A stretch of 64,000 nucleotides of DNA from CADCVT01 sp036389155 (GCA_036389155.1 DASVQN010000011.1:1-64000), one strand, 5' to 3'; counted from the first letter of the stretch, positions 1-8,288 are shown. Notes: a model not told the origin generated them from the letters alone. A program made the numbers and translations.

Positions 1-1297
1 GAGCTACCTCGCCCCGGGTGGGGCGTTCGCCACGGGCTGGACCTCGTACGCGCCCCTGTCGACCGAGCTTCCGCTCGGCCAGACGTTCTTCAACGTCGCC
101 GTGCAGTTCGCGGGCGCGTCGTCGATCGCGACCGCGCTCAACTTCCTGGTCACGATCATCACGATGCGAGCGCCCGGCATGACGTTCTGGCGCATGCCGC
201 TGCTCGTCTGGGCGAACTTCTCGACGTCGCTGCTGGTCGTCATCGCGACGCCGTTCATCGCCGCGTCGCAGTTCTTCGTCCTGCTCGACCGGGCGCTCGG
301 GTTCCGCTACTTCGACCCGGCGCTGGGCGGGGACGTGCTGATGTACCAGCACGTCTTCTGGTTCTACTCGCACCCGGCGGTCTACATCATGATGCTGCCG
401 GGCTTCGGGATCATCTCGGAGATCATCTCGGTGAAGGCCCGAAAGCCGATCTTCGGCTACCGGATGATGGCCTTCTCGCTGCTCGCCATCGTCGTGCTCG
501 GCTTCACCGTCTGGGCCCACCACATGTTCGTGTCGGGCATGCAGTCGTGGATCCGGATCCCGATGATGATCACCACGGCGGTGATCGCGGTCCCGACGGG
601 GATCAAGATCTTCTCGTGGTGCGCGACGCTGTGGCGAGGCGTGCTGCGCTTGGACACGCCCATGCTCTTCGCGCTCGGCTTCCTGACGATGTTCACCCTC
701 GGCGGGATCAGCGGCGTGATGTTCGCGATGATCCCCGTCGACATCCATACGTCGGACACGTACTTCGTCGTCGCGCACATCCACTACGTGCTCTTCGGCG
801 GGTCGGTGTTCACGATCCTCGCCGGCGTCTACTACTGGTTCCCGAAGATGACGGGGCGGATGTACGACGAGACGCTCGGCAAGCTGCACTTCTGGCTGAC
901 GTTCGTCTTCTTCAACCTGTCCTTCGGGCCGATGCACCTCGTCGGCGTGAAGGGGATGCCGCGCCGCGTCTACGACTACTCCGACGGCTTCGCGAGCTGG
1001 AACCTCGTCATCTCGATCTCGTCGTTCATCCTCGGGCTGTCGTTCCTGATCTTCGCCTACAACATCGTCGCGTCGTGGCGCGGCGGGCCGCGGGCGGCGG
1101 CGAACCCCTGGCGCGCGCTCACGCTCGAGTGGCAGGTCTCCTCTCCCCCGCCGATCTTCAACTTCGACCACATCCCGACCGTCGTCGGCGGCCCGTACGA
1201 GTACGGCACGCCCGGCGCGGTCCACGGCGTCTTCAAGGGCGGCGCGCGCGTGGAGCAACCGGCGGGCGCCGCGACCGAACCGAGTACCAGGGAGTGA
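1..1297 (+). CDS. ctaD: Cytochrome c oxidase subunit I, C-terminal part (cut by window edge)
   Basis: Catalytic heme-copper oxidase subunit that reduces O2 and pumps protons in the membrane. The reading frame is open from base 2, so the N-terminus lies outside the window. Visible ligands are the CuB/cross-link helix YSHPAVY (nt 365-385), the CuB His pair WAHH (nt 512-523) and HIHYVLFGG at nt 776-802, whose first His binds heme a3 and second binds heme a. The helix VI motif is YSHP rather than GHPE, which is typical of A2-type oxidases lacking the D-channel glutamate. The gene is followed 8 nt later by a stress-protein-like gene and then by ctaE, so it belongs to an oxidase operon. Identification is very safe; the length cannot be judged. 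Confidence 0.97.
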   Translation, partial: SYLAPGGAFATGWTSYAPLSTELPLGQTFFNVAVQFAGASSIATALNFLVTIITMRAPGMTFWRMPLLVWANFSTSLLVVIATPFIAASQFFVLLDRALGFRYFDPALGGDVLMYQHVFWFYSHPAVYIMMLPGFGIISEIISVKARKPIFGYRMMAFSLLAIVVLGFTVWAHHMFVSGMQSWIRIPMMITTAVIAVPTGIKIFSWCATLWRGVLRLDTPMLFALGFLTMFTLGGISGVMFAMIPVDIHTSDTYFVVAHIHYVLFGGSVFTILAGVYYWFPKMTGRMYDETLGKLHFWLTFVFFNLSFGPMHLVGVKGMPRRVYDYSDGFASWNLVISISSFILGLSFLIFAYNIVASWRGGPRAAANPWRALTLEWQVSSPPPIFNFDHIPTVVGGPYEYGTPGAVHGVFKGGARVEQPAGAATEPSTRE

Positions 1298-1305
1298 GCT
1301 GACGC

Positions 1306-2139
1306 ATGGCCAAGCGAGTTCTGGTGGTCGCGAACCGGACCGTCGGCGGGCGCAAGCTCCTCGAGGCGGTGCGCGCACGCGCGGAGCAGGGCGACACGGA
1401 GTTCCACCTCGTCGTGCCGATGACGCGCCCCAGGCACGGCGACGTGATCTACGACCACGCGCAGCGCGACGCCGCGCAGCTGCGCATCCAGCTCTCGCAC
1501 GACTTCCTCAAGTCGCTCGGGATCGAGATCACCGGCGAGGTCGGCGACGAGGACCCCTTCACCGCGACGCTCGACGCGGTCGGGTCGTTCGCGCCGGACG
1601 AGATCATCGTGTCGACGCTGCCGGAGACGCGCTCGGGGTGGCTGCGCCGCGACCTGGTCGAGCGGATCCGCGACGAGACCGGGCTGCCGGTCGAGCACCT
1701 CGTGACCGACGTCGAGAGCGAGGGCCTGGCGGTCGGGGTGACGCTGGTCGTCGCCAACCGCACCTCGGGGGGCCAGGAGCTCATCGACGTGCTCAAGGGC
1801 CAAGCCGAGGAGGACTCCAAGCGGGTCTTCGTCTGCGTGATCCCGCAGGAGGGCGGCGAGGGCCACGCGGCGCACGTCGCGCGCGAGCGGCTCGGGCGCC
1901 TGCTGCGGACGCTGCGCGAGAACGGGATCCTCGCCTCGGGGATGATCGGCGAGCCCGATCCCTACGACGCGACGATGAACGCGCTCGACCTGTTCACGGT
2001 CGACAAGGTCGTCATCTCGACGCTGCCCGGCGAGAAGTCGGGCTGGCTGCGCAGCGACCTGATCCAGCGCGTGCAGGGCGCCACCAACGCGAACGTCGAG
2101 CACGTCCAGGTCGACGTCGCGGAGACGGCGAACGTCTGA
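1306..2139 (+). CDS. Tandem-duplicated UspA-like (universal stress fold) protein
   Basis: A 277-residue protein built from two similar halves, about residues 1-140 and 141-277. Each half begins with a beta strand reading LVVANRT followed by GG, and each has a late STLP(E/G)..SGWLR segment, so this is an internal duplication. The fold looks like the universal stress/nucleotide-binding alpha/beta fold, but I see no complete UspA ATP-binding motif. It sits 8 nt after ctaD and its stop overlaps the ctaE start (ATGA), so it should be translated with the oxidase. No signal peptide or membrane segment is visible, so it is probably cytoplasmic. A role in oxidase assembly or in sensing redox or energy state is only inference from position. 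Confidence 0.8.
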   Translation: MAKRVLVVANRTVGGRKLLEAVRARAEQGDTEFHLVVPMTRPRHGDVIYDHAQRDAAQLRIQLSHDFLKSLGIEITGEVGDEDPFTATLDAVGSFAPDEIIVSTLPETRSGWLRRDLVERIRDETGLPVEHLVTDVESEGLAVGVTLVVANRTSGGQELIDVLKGQAEEDSKRVFVCVIPQEGGEGHAAHVARERLGRLLRTLRENGILASGMIGEPDPYDATMNALDLFTVDKVVISTLPGEKSGWLRSDLIQRVQGATNANVEHVQVDVAETANV

Positions 2140-2783
2140 TGGAAGCCGCCGCGATCCCCCACGGCCCGGGCGGCCACGGCCACGACGCCTCGCACGACCA
2201 TCACGGCCCGCCGCCGGCGAACTCCTCCTCGCGCGTCGAGCCCCAGCTCCTCGGGATGCTGCTTTTCATCATCTCGGAGATCATGGTCTTCGGCGCGTTC
2301 TTCACGGCCTACTTCTTCATCAGGGTCGTGTCGGGGGACGCCTGGTTCCCGATCGAGGACTTCGAGCTGCCGAAGGTCGTCGCGGGGGTCAACACCTGCA
2401 TCCTCGTCTCGTCGTCGCTGACCATGCACTGGGCGCTCGAGGGGGCCAAGCACGGCAACCGCGCGCACCTGCGGGCCGGGCTGCTCCTGACCCTGCTGCT
2501 CGGCTCCACGTTCCTCTTCGTGCAGATCAACGAATACGTGAACCTGACGCAGGAGGGCCTGACCCCGTCCGCGCTGGCCCAGGGCTCGGTCTTCTACGGC
2601 CTCACCGGCCTGCACGGCGCGCACGTCTTCATCGGCCTGACCCTCCTGCTCTTCGCGACGATCCGCGCCTTCCGGGGGCACTTCACCCCGGAGGAGCACC
2701 GCGGGGTCGAGGTGCCGGGGATCTACTGGCACTTCGTCGACGTGATGTGGATCCTCGTGTACTCGTCGGTCTACCTGCTCTAG
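2139..2783 (+). CDS. ctaE: Cytochrome c oxidase subunit III
   Basis: A 214-residue heme-copper oxidase subunit III. It supports subunit I stability and proton uptake in the membrane. The N-terminus is a His-rich soluble tail (GHGHDASHDHH), followed by about five membrane helices beginning near LLGMLLFIISEIMVFGAFF; the last ends YWHFVDVMWILVYSSVYLL, a family hallmark. The lipid-binding Glu of the SEIMVFG segment is present. The ATG overlaps the stop of the preceding gene by one base (ATGA), which decides this start over the longer open frame upstream. The His-rich tail could bind metal, but that is unproven. It is followed 5 nt later by a tiny membrane protein gene. Confidence 0.95.
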   Translation: MEAAAIPHGPGGHGHDASHDHHGPPPANSSSRVEPQLLGMLLFIISEIMVFGAFFTAYFFIRVVSGDAWFPIEDFELPKVVAGVNTCILVSSSLTMHWALEGAKHGNRAHLRAGLLLTLLLGSTFLFVQINEYVNLTQEGLTPSALAQGSVFYGLTGLHGAHVFIGLTLLLFATIRAFRGHFTPEEHRGVEVPGIYWHFVDVMWILVYSSVYLL

Positions 2784-2788
2784 GCCGC

Positions 2789-2908
2789 GTGCGGCTCCCG
2801 GGCAACCCGCTCGCGTCCGAGTCGGCGGCGTTCGGATGGCTGCTCCTCGTCGGCTCGGCCGTCCTCCTCATCACCCTGGTCGTCCTGCTGCTCCGCGCGG
2901 TGCTCTGA
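2789..2908 (+). CDS. 39-residue single-pass membrane microprotein after ctaE
   Basis: A short open frame starting GTG five bases after the ctaE stop and ending TGA at 2906-2908. It encodes a short polar N-terminus (about 16 residues) followed by one strongly hydrophobic helix ending VLLLRAVL. Position, tight spacing and a single membrane segment fit the small accessory subunits often found at the end of actinobacterial oxidase operons (subunit IV-like). I cannot match it to a named family. Coding potential is supported by context only, since the peptide is short. Confidence 0.6.
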   Translation: MRLPGNPLASESAAFGWLLLVGSAVLLITLVVLLLRAVL

Positions 2909-2916
2909 GCCGCAGG

Positions 2917-3498
2917 CTACGGCTGCTTCGGCAGCAGCCGGTGGCCGTCCACGACCGCGGCGGCCACATCGACGAGCTTGCGGTTGTCGACGCGAGAGTG
3001 CTCGCGCAGCAGCTCGAACGCCGCGCTCTCGCCGATCGCGTGGCGCTCCATCAGGATGCCCTTCGCCCGCTCGGTCAGCGCGCGGCGCCCGAAGGCTCCC
3101 TCCAGGGCGCGGTACTCCGCGAACCGGCGCAGGACGATGTCGATCGAGCTCTGCCAGTCGTCGACGTCCGCGTCGCTGATGTGGGCGAAGACGCCGCGCT
3201 TGGACGCCTCCTTGACGAACTCGGGATCCCGCGCGTGGATGAGCACGATCACCGGGCACGCCGCCTCGCGGACGATGTTGTCGATCAGCGCGAGCGCGTG
3301 CTCGGAGCTCTCGCCGAGCCCGACGAGGGCGACGTCCGGGCGCTCGCGCGCCGTCACCGCGCCGACGTCGTGCACGTCGACCTCGCGCGCGACGACCTCG
3401 TGGCCGAGCGCGACCACGACGGGGGCGACGAGGGCCAGGCGGTCCGCTCGCTCGTTGGCGATCAGGACGCGGAGGTGGTCGGTGTCGCGATCGCTCAG
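2917..3498 (-). CDS. ANTAR-domain response regulator (PdtaR-like), probable CTG start
   Basis: RNA-binding antitermination regulator: an N-terminal receiver-like domain followed by a C-terminal ANTAR three-helix domain (RALTERAKGILMERHAIGES onward). The first ordinary start, GTG at 3417, would cut off the receiver's first beta strand. The frame continues 27 codons upstream and begins with a peptide reading LRVLIANERADRL, exactly what a receiver domain needs. No ATG, GTG or TTG is available there; the only plausible start is CTG at 3498-3496, seven bases after a TAGACT -10 box, which would give a leaderless mRNA and a 193-residue protein. The phosphoacceptor is not canonical: I see DVALVGLGES where D-x-x-x-x-D is expected, so sensing may be phosphorylation-independent. 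Confidence 0.85.
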   Translation of the reverse strand: MSDRDTDHLRVLIANERADRLALVAPVVVALGHEVVAREVDVHDVGAVTARERPDVALVGLGESSEHALALIDNIVREAACPVIVLIHARDPEFVKEASKRGVFAHISDADVDDWQSSIDIVLRRFAEYRALEGAFGRRALTERAKGILMERHAIGESAAFELLREHSRVDNRKLVDVAAAVVDGHRLLPKQP

Positions 3499-3504
3499 AG
3501 GCTG

Positions 3505-3510
3505 AGTCTA
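3505..3510 (-). promoter_or_regulatory. -10 box TAGACT for the ANTAR regulator
   Basis: TAGACT on the minus strand lies 6 nt before the proposed CTG start at 3498, with no Shine-Dalgarno sequence between, as expected for a leaderless transcript. No clear -35 is visible. Confidence 0.45.
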
Positions 3511-3685
3511 GATCCACTGACGCCGCGTCGCGAAAATCGCCCGCGGCCCGAGGCGCGCAGGTAGGGTTGGCGTTCGCCCTGCCTCCACCCCCGGCGGGCG
3601 ATGACTTCCTCCGGCTCCGACCCCCGGCCGGCGCGTGGTGTCCGATCGGACGGTCGGGCACCCACCCGAGCGTTGGGAGCCGTGC

Positions 3686-5926
3686 ATGTCCATCCTTCCC
3701 CCCAAGCACATCAACGTCGCCGCAAGGATGGCCGCCTGGAGCGGTCGTCACCGCAAGAAGGCGTTCTGGGGCTGGTTGGCGTTCGTGCTCGTCGTCTTCG
3801 CGCTCGGCGGCGCCGCCGGGACCACCAACATCTCCGAGGTCGACCAGTTCTCCGGCGAGTCCGGGCGGGCGGAGAAGGCGCTCGACCGGGCGGGGCTGCG
3901 GCCGGTGGAGGAGGTCGTGTTCCTCCGCAGCAGGGACCTCACGATCAAGGACGCCGAGTTCCGCGCCGCGGTCCAGGACGTCACGGGGCGGCTCGCCAAG
4001 CTGCAGTACGTCCGCAACATCACCTCTCCGCTGGACGGCAAGAGCGCCGTGTCGGCCGACGGGCACGCGGCGCTCGTCGGCTTCGACATCGCCGGCGACA
4101 CGACGGAGGCCACCGATCGCGTCGATCCGAGCCTCGCCGCCGTCGCCGCCGTGCAGAGGCAGCACCCGAACCTCGAGGTCGAGCAGTTCGGCGGCGCCAG
4201 CGCGAGCAAGGCGATCGGCAGCGTCATCGGCGACGACCTCGCCAAGGCCGGCGAGCTCTCGCTGCCCATCACGCTGATCATCCTCACCATCACGTTCGGG
4301 ACGCTCGTCGCCGCGGGCCTCCCCCTGCTGATCGGGATCACCGCGGTGCTGGCCGCGCTCGGACTCGTCGCGCTGCCGAGCTCGCTCCTGCCCGTCGACC
4401 AGAACCTCCCGGCGGTGGTGCTGCTGATCGGCCTGGCCGTGGGCGTCGACTACTCGCTGTTCTACCTGCGCCGCGAGCGGGAGGAGCGCGCCGGCGGGCG
4501 CAGCGAGCGCGACGCGCTCGAGACCGCCGCGGCGACGTCCGGCCGAGCGGTGCTCATTTCCGGCGTGACGGTCATCGTCGCCATGGCGGGCATGTTCATC
4601 AGCGGCGACAAGTCGTTCATCTCCTTCGCGGTGGGCGCGATCCTCGTGGTCGCCATCGCGGTGTTCGCCTCGCTGACCGTGCTGCCGGCGATGCTGTCGT
4701 GGCTCGGCGACCGCGTCGAGAAGGGTCGCGTCCCGCTGCTCGGCCGCCGGCGCCGCCCGGCCGGTCGCTCGCGCTTCTGGGCCGCGCTGACCGAGCGCGT
4801 CATGCGGCGGCCGGTGCTGTCGATCGTGCTCGCCGGCGGGCTCCTCGTGGCGCTCGCCGTCCCGGCGCTGCAGATGAAGAGCGTCACCAGCGGCGTCGCC
4901 GAGATCCGCCAGGACGTCCCCGTCGTCCAGACCTACAACAAGGTCAAGGCCGTCTTCCCGAGCAAGGGCGTGACCGCGATCGTGGTGGTCGAGGCCGCCG
5001 ACGTCCGGTCCGGCCCGGCCGCGGCGGGCATCGCGGCGATGGGCAAGCGGGTCGCGGCGTCGAAGCGGTTCCGCGAGGGGACGGAGGTCGACTACAGCCG
5101 CGACGGCACGGTCGCCAAGGTCACCGTCCCGACGAAGGGAACGGGCACCGACACGGCGGCGATGGCCGCACTCGACGAGCTGCGCGACACGATCATCCCC
5201 GCGACCATCGGGAGCGTCGCCGGGACGACGGTCAACGTCAGCGGCGACGCGGCCGGCTCCGCGGACTTCGCCGATCAGCTCAACAGCAGGCTGCCGCTGA
5301 TCTTCGCCTTCGTGTTCGGGCTGGCGTTCGTGCTGCTGCTCGTCACGTTCCGCTCGATCGTGATCCCGATCAAGGCGATCATCCTCAACCTGCTGTCGGT
5401 GGGCGCGGCCTACGGCGTCCTCGTGCTCGTCTTCCAGAAGGGCAACCTCGAGTCGGTGCTCGGCTTCACCTCCAACGGCGGGGTGACGAACTGGCTGCCG
5501 CTGTTCCTCTTCGTCGTCCTGTTCGGGCTCTCGATGGACTACCACGTGTTCATCCTGTCCCGCGTCCGCGAGCTCTACGACCGCGGGATGAGCACCGACG
5601 ACGCGGTCAAGGAGGGCATCTCGACCACCGCGGGGACGGTGACGAGCGCGGCGCTTGTGATGGTCGGCGTCTTCGGCGCCTTCGTCGCGCTGAGCTTCGT
5701 CGACTTCAAGGAGATGGGGTTCGGCCTGGCGGTGGCGGTGGCGATCGACGCGACGATCATCCGCGGCGTGCTCCTGCCGGCGTCGATGAAGGTCCTGGGC
5801 GACTGGAACTGGTACCTGCCGACGTGGCTCGAGTGGATCCCTCGGATCGGAGCCGAGGCCGACGCGACGCCGCCGTCCGAGGACCCGCCGGAGCCGCGGC
5901 CGCGCCCCGCGGCGGCGCCCGCTTAG
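3686..5926 (+). CDS. MMPL/RND-family lipid or drug exporter
   Basis: A 746-residue MmpL-type transporter using the proton gradient to export lipids or lipophilic compounds. Two homologous halves each carry one helix, a large extracytoplasmic domain and five further helices. The two proton-relay Asp-Tyr pairs known from MmpL3 are present: D255-Y256 in GVDYSLFYLRR and D618-Y619 in LSMDYHVFILSR. The start is set at ATG 3686 because GGGAG (3675-3679) precedes it by 6 nt; an upstream GTG at 3635 in the same frame has no such signal. The C-terminus is Pro/Glu/Arg-rich. It stands alone, without a periplasmic adaptor or lipid-synthesis genes, so the substrate is unknown. Confidence 0.9.
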   Translation: MSILPPKHINVAARMAAWSGRHRKKAFWGWLAFVLVVFALGGAAGTTNISEVDQFSGESGRAEKALDRAGLRPVEEVVFLRSRDLTIKDAEFRAAVQDVTGRLAKLQYVRNITSPLDGKSAVSADGHAALVGFDIAGDTTEATDRVDPSLAAVAAVQRQHPNLEVEQFGGASASKAIGSVIGDDLAKAGELSLPITLIILTITFGTLVAAGLPLLIGITAVLAALGLVALPSSLLPVDQNLPAVVLLIGLAVGVDYSLFYLRREREERAGGRSERDALETAAATSGRAVLISGVTVIVAMAGMFISGDKSFISFAVGAILVVAIAVFASLTVLPAMLSWLGDRVEKGRVPLLGRRRRPAGRSRFWAALTERVMRRPVLSIVLAGGLLVALAVPALQMKSVTSGVAEIRQDVPVVQTYNKVKAVFPSKGVTAIVVVEAADVRSGPAAAGIAAMGKRVAASKRFREGTEVDYSRDGTVAKVTVPTKGTGTDTAAMAALDELRDTIIPATIGSVAGTTVNVSGDAAGSADFADQLNSRLPLIFAFVFGLAFVLLLVTFRSIVIPIKAIILNLLSVGAAYGVLVLVFQKGNLESVLGFTSNGGVTNWLPLFLFVVLFGLSMDYHVFILSRVRELYDRGMSTDDAVKEGISTTAGTVTSAALVMVGVFGAFVALSFVDFKEMGFGLAVAVAIDATIIRGVLLPASMKVLGDWNWYLPTWLEWIPRIGAEADATPPSEDPPEPRPRPAAAPA

Positions 5927-5996
5927 GCCGCGCGGTCGCCCCGCATCGACGAAGGACCGCCGCATCCGCCCGGGCCCACCCGGGTAACGCGCGACC

Positions 5997-6806
5997 GTGT
6001 CGCCTCGACGAGTCCTGAGCTCGCTCGCCGTGCTGTGCGTCGCGGCCGCGGTGGCGTCCGGCGGTTGCGGTGGCGAGAGCGACGGCGACGGCGGGCGCGG
6101 CGGCGCCGCCGATCCCGCGATGAAGCGCCTGGAGGCCGCGTGCAGGACGTACCGCGGCGCGGTCGACGCCGAGCTTCCGCCTGCGTCGCCGGCGGACTAT
6201 GCCGGGTACCTGCGCGAGCGGCGGCGGCTGGTCGACCGGTTCCTCGCCGTCGTCCGGAAGGCTCCATCGGAAGGGGCTGCGCGCGCGGTCCGCGGGCGGC
6301 TGCTCGCCGCCGCGTCGCAGATCCAGGGCGTGGTCAACGACACGCAGCGCACCGCCGAGCCGCGGAGCCTCGCGGGCGGTCTCTACGAGCGCGGCGCGAG
6401 TCTGGAGGCGGTCGAGCGGAACCTCGACAGGGCCGCGTCCAGGGCGGACGTCCGCTGCGCCGGCTCCGCAGCGCCGAGCGGGGACCTGCGCGAGTTCCGC
6501 CGCAAGGCCGGCGAGGTCTGCGCGTCGTCGGGCCGAGCGAAGGGCGTTCCGAGGCTCGACGCCGGGATGATCCGCCGGCGCGTCGACGGCCATGCGCGGC
6601 TGAAGCTGCCCTCCGACGCGACGCGGCTCGAGCGCGACACGCTTGCCGCGGAGCGCGCCCTGGCCCGGGTCGCGGCGCACTCCCCGGCCTCAGAGGTGAT
6701 CCGGGACGCGGACGCGCGGTACGTGGCGCTCGCGACGCGCACCTCGACGGGATGGAGCCGGCAGGGCGTCACCGCGTGCGCCGGCCTTCCGCTGCCGCAG
6801 GCGTGA
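5997..6806 (+). CDS. Putative lipoprotein, helical, unknown function
   Basis: 269 residues. The N-terminus is an Arg-containing n-region and hydrophobic stretch ending ASGGCGG, a plausible though non-ideal lipobox, followed by an acidic Gly-rich linker. The rest is charged and predicted helical with several spaced Cys residues (for example ACRTY, DVRCA, GEVCA and TACAG), suggesting disulfides in an exported domain. I do not recognise a family. It begins GTG 70 nt after the MMPL transporter on the same strand and converges with the reductase gene at 6834. A secreted helical bundle near an exporter is all that can be said. Confidence 0.65.
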   Translation: MSPRRVLSSLAVLCVAAAVASGGCGGESDGDGGRGGAADPAMKRLEAACRTYRGAVDAELPPASPADYAGYLRERRRLVDRFLAVVRKAPSEGAARAVRGRLLAAASQIQGVVNDTQRTAEPRSLAGGLYERGASLEAVERNLDRAASRADVRCAGSAAPSGDLREFRRKAGEVCASSGRAKGVPRLDAGMIRRRVDGHARLKLPSDATRLERDTLAAERALARVAAHSPASEVIRDADARYVALATRTSTGWSRQGVTACAGLPLPQA

Positions 6807-6833
6807 GGCGCGGGCGGCGGAAGCGGCTCTGAG

Positions 6834-7280
6834 CTAGCGCCGCGTCGCCACGAGGACCGGGATCGTCCGCTCGGTCTTCTCCTGGTACTCGGCGTACGGC
6901 GGGTACGCCGCCACGGCCCGCTCCCACCACTGCGCCCGCTCGTCGCCGGTGACCTCGCGGACGCGGACGTCGAACGGCTCCGGCCCGTCCTGGATCGTCA
7001 CGGCCTCCGGGTCGGCCTTGAGGTTGAAGTACCAGACCGGATGCTTCGGCGCACCGCCCTGGGAGGCGACGAGCGCGTACTCGCCCTCGTGCTCGACGCG
7101 CATCAGCGGCGTCTTGCGGATCTTGCCGGACTTGTTCCCGCGCGTGGTCACGATGATGACCGGCAGGCCGGTGTCGGCCAGCGTGTTCGCCCGCGTCCCG
7201 CCGGAGGCCTCGTACTCCTCGACCTGGTCGCGGACCCACTTGTACGGACTCGGTTCGTACTCACCCTCGAGCGGCGTCAT
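6834..7280 (-). CDS. Ddn-like deazaflavin (F420)-dependent nitroreductase-family protein
   Basis: 148 residues of the Ddn/DUF385 split-barrel family, actinobacterial enzymes that use reduced coenzyme F420 (or heme or flavin) to reduce quinones and nitro compounds. Diagnostic segments are VIIVTTRGNKSGKIRKTPLM, where the GxxSGKxRxTPL loop contacts F420 phosphate, and KHPVWYFNLKADP. Length is normal for the family. A second family member lies nearby at 7788-8288 with a VOC gene between them, suggesting a small redox or detoxification group. A TAGGTT -10 box 6 nt before the ATG implies a leaderless mRNA. The substrate is unknown. Confidence 0.88.
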   Translation of the reverse strand: MTPLEGEYEPSPYKWVRDQVEEYEASGGTRANTLADTGLPVIIVTTRGNKSGKIRKTPLMRVEHEGEYALVASQGGAPKHPVWYFNLKADPEAVTIQDGPEPFDVRVREVTGDERAQWWERAVAAYPPYAEYQEKTERTIPVLVATRR

Positions 7281-7286
7281 GGCGAG

Positions 7287-7292
7287 AACCTA
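7287..7292 (-). promoter_or_regulatory. -10 box TAGGTT, leaderless promoter of Ddn-like gene
   Basis: TAGGTT on the minus strand is 6 nt from the ATG at 7280; no ribosome binding site lies between. Confidence 0.45.
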
Positions 7293-7343
7293 CCCCCTCC
7301 GGCGCGGCGCATGTCCGCGCCGGAGGCCCCTCCGGCCGCCGGC

Positions 7344-7733
7344 TCAGCCGACGACGATGAGCGAGTTGCCGTCGGGGTCGCGCAGCCAGAACATCGGCGG
7401 GACGGGCTCGCCCATGCGGCTGACCGCGTCGTCGACGTCGACGCCTCGGCTCCTCAGCTCCGCGTGCACGCCGTCGATGTCGTCGGTGTTCAGGGTGATG
7501 CCCGTGTCCACGCCGCCCGCGGGCTTGCCGGGCGGCGGGGGCGCGAGCGCGATGGTCGTGGTGGCGTCCGCGTTCGGGGCGACCTCGACCCAGCGGTAGC
7601 CCTCCCCGAACGGCACGTCCGTCCGCTTCTCGAAGCCGAGCGTGTCGACGTAGAACGCGATCGCGCGATCGGTGTCGGACACGCCGACGCAGACGGTCCC
7701 GATCTTGCTGATGCGAGTGGCGGTGGCGCTCAC
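7344..7733 (-). CDS. VOC-family (glyoxalase/dioxygenase fold) protein
   Basis: 129 residues with the paired beta-alpha-beta-beta-beta modules of the vicinal oxygen chelate fold: first module IGTVCVGVSDTDRAIAFYVD..GFE, second module beginning about residue 70 and ending MFWLRDPDGNSLIVVG. Members bind a divalent metal and act in methylglyoxal removal, ring cleavage or antibiotic resistance, but the short, generic sequence does not show which. The GTG start is supported by AGGAGG with a 5-nt spacer, one of the few clear Shine-Dalgarno sites here. It lies between two Ddn-like reductase genes on the same strand. Confidence 0.85.
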   Translation of the reverse strand: MSATATRISKIGTVCVGVSDTDRAIAFYVDTLGFEKRTDVPFGEGYRWVEVAPNADATTTIALAPPPPGKPAGGVDTGITLNTDDIDGVHAELRSRGVDVDDAVSRMGEPVPPMFWLRDPDGNSLIVVG

Positions 7734-7787
7734 GACGTCCTCCTGGAAGTTGATGACTCCCCCTATGACCAGGGACGCCGCCGGGAC

Positions 7788-8288
7788 TCATCGCTGCGGC
7801 ACGAGCCGGACGATCGGGATCGTGCGGCCGGCGCGCGCGGCGCGCTCGCGGTAGGTCGCGTAGGCGGGCAGGACGCGGTCGGCCAGCGCCCACAGCCGGG
7901 CTCGCTCGGCCTCGTCCTCGACGACCTCCGCGCGGAACGGCTGGCCGCCGAACGTCACGTCGGGGTTCGCCCGCAGGTTGTGGAACCAGGCGGGATGCTG
8001 CGGCATCCCGAGCTTGGAGGCGACGATCGTCACGCGGTCGCCGTCGTGGAAGTAGATGACCGCGTTGCGGCGCGGCTCGCCGCTCCGCGCGCCCCGCGTC
8101 TCGAGCAGCGCGGTCGGCAGGAGGAGCCCGAAGCCGAGGCGCCCGCCCGTGACGCGCAGCAGGAACGGGTCGACCCGCCACCCGATCGCCCGCGACGCCC
8201 AGCCCATCGGGCGCGTGCCCACCAGCCGGGCGAAGGCGCGGTAGACGACGCCGCGGCGCGCGGCGGGATCGAAGCGGCGCAGCGTCAC
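7788..8288 (-). CDS. Second Ddn-like deazaflavin-dependent reductase-family protein
   Basis: 166 residues of the same DUF385 split-barrel family as the gene at 6834. The family pattern ETRGARSGEPRRNAVIYF and the later QHPAWFHNLRANPDV are clear. It has an N-terminal extension of about 50 residues with a hydrophobic helix, common in longer family members. The GTG start overlaps the stop of the upstream metallo-hydrolase gene (GTGA), so the two are co-translated. Pairing with a beta-lactamase-fold hydrolase suggests modification and hydrolysis of one small molecule, but the substrate is unknown. Confidence 0.87.
   Translation of the reverse strand: MTLRRFDPAARRGVVYRAFARLVGTRPMGWASRAIGWRVDPFLLRVTGGRLGFGLLLPTALLETRGARSGEPRRNAVIYFHDGDRVTIVASKLGMPQHPAWFHNLRANPDVTFGGQPFRAEVVEDEAERARLWALADRVLPAYATYRERAARAGRTIPIVRLVPQR

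Noticed and set aside
2780..5965. 1061-residue minus-strand open frame
   Set aside because: Arg/Asp-rich antisense shadow of the MMPL transporter, whose fold and motifs are clear on the plus strand.
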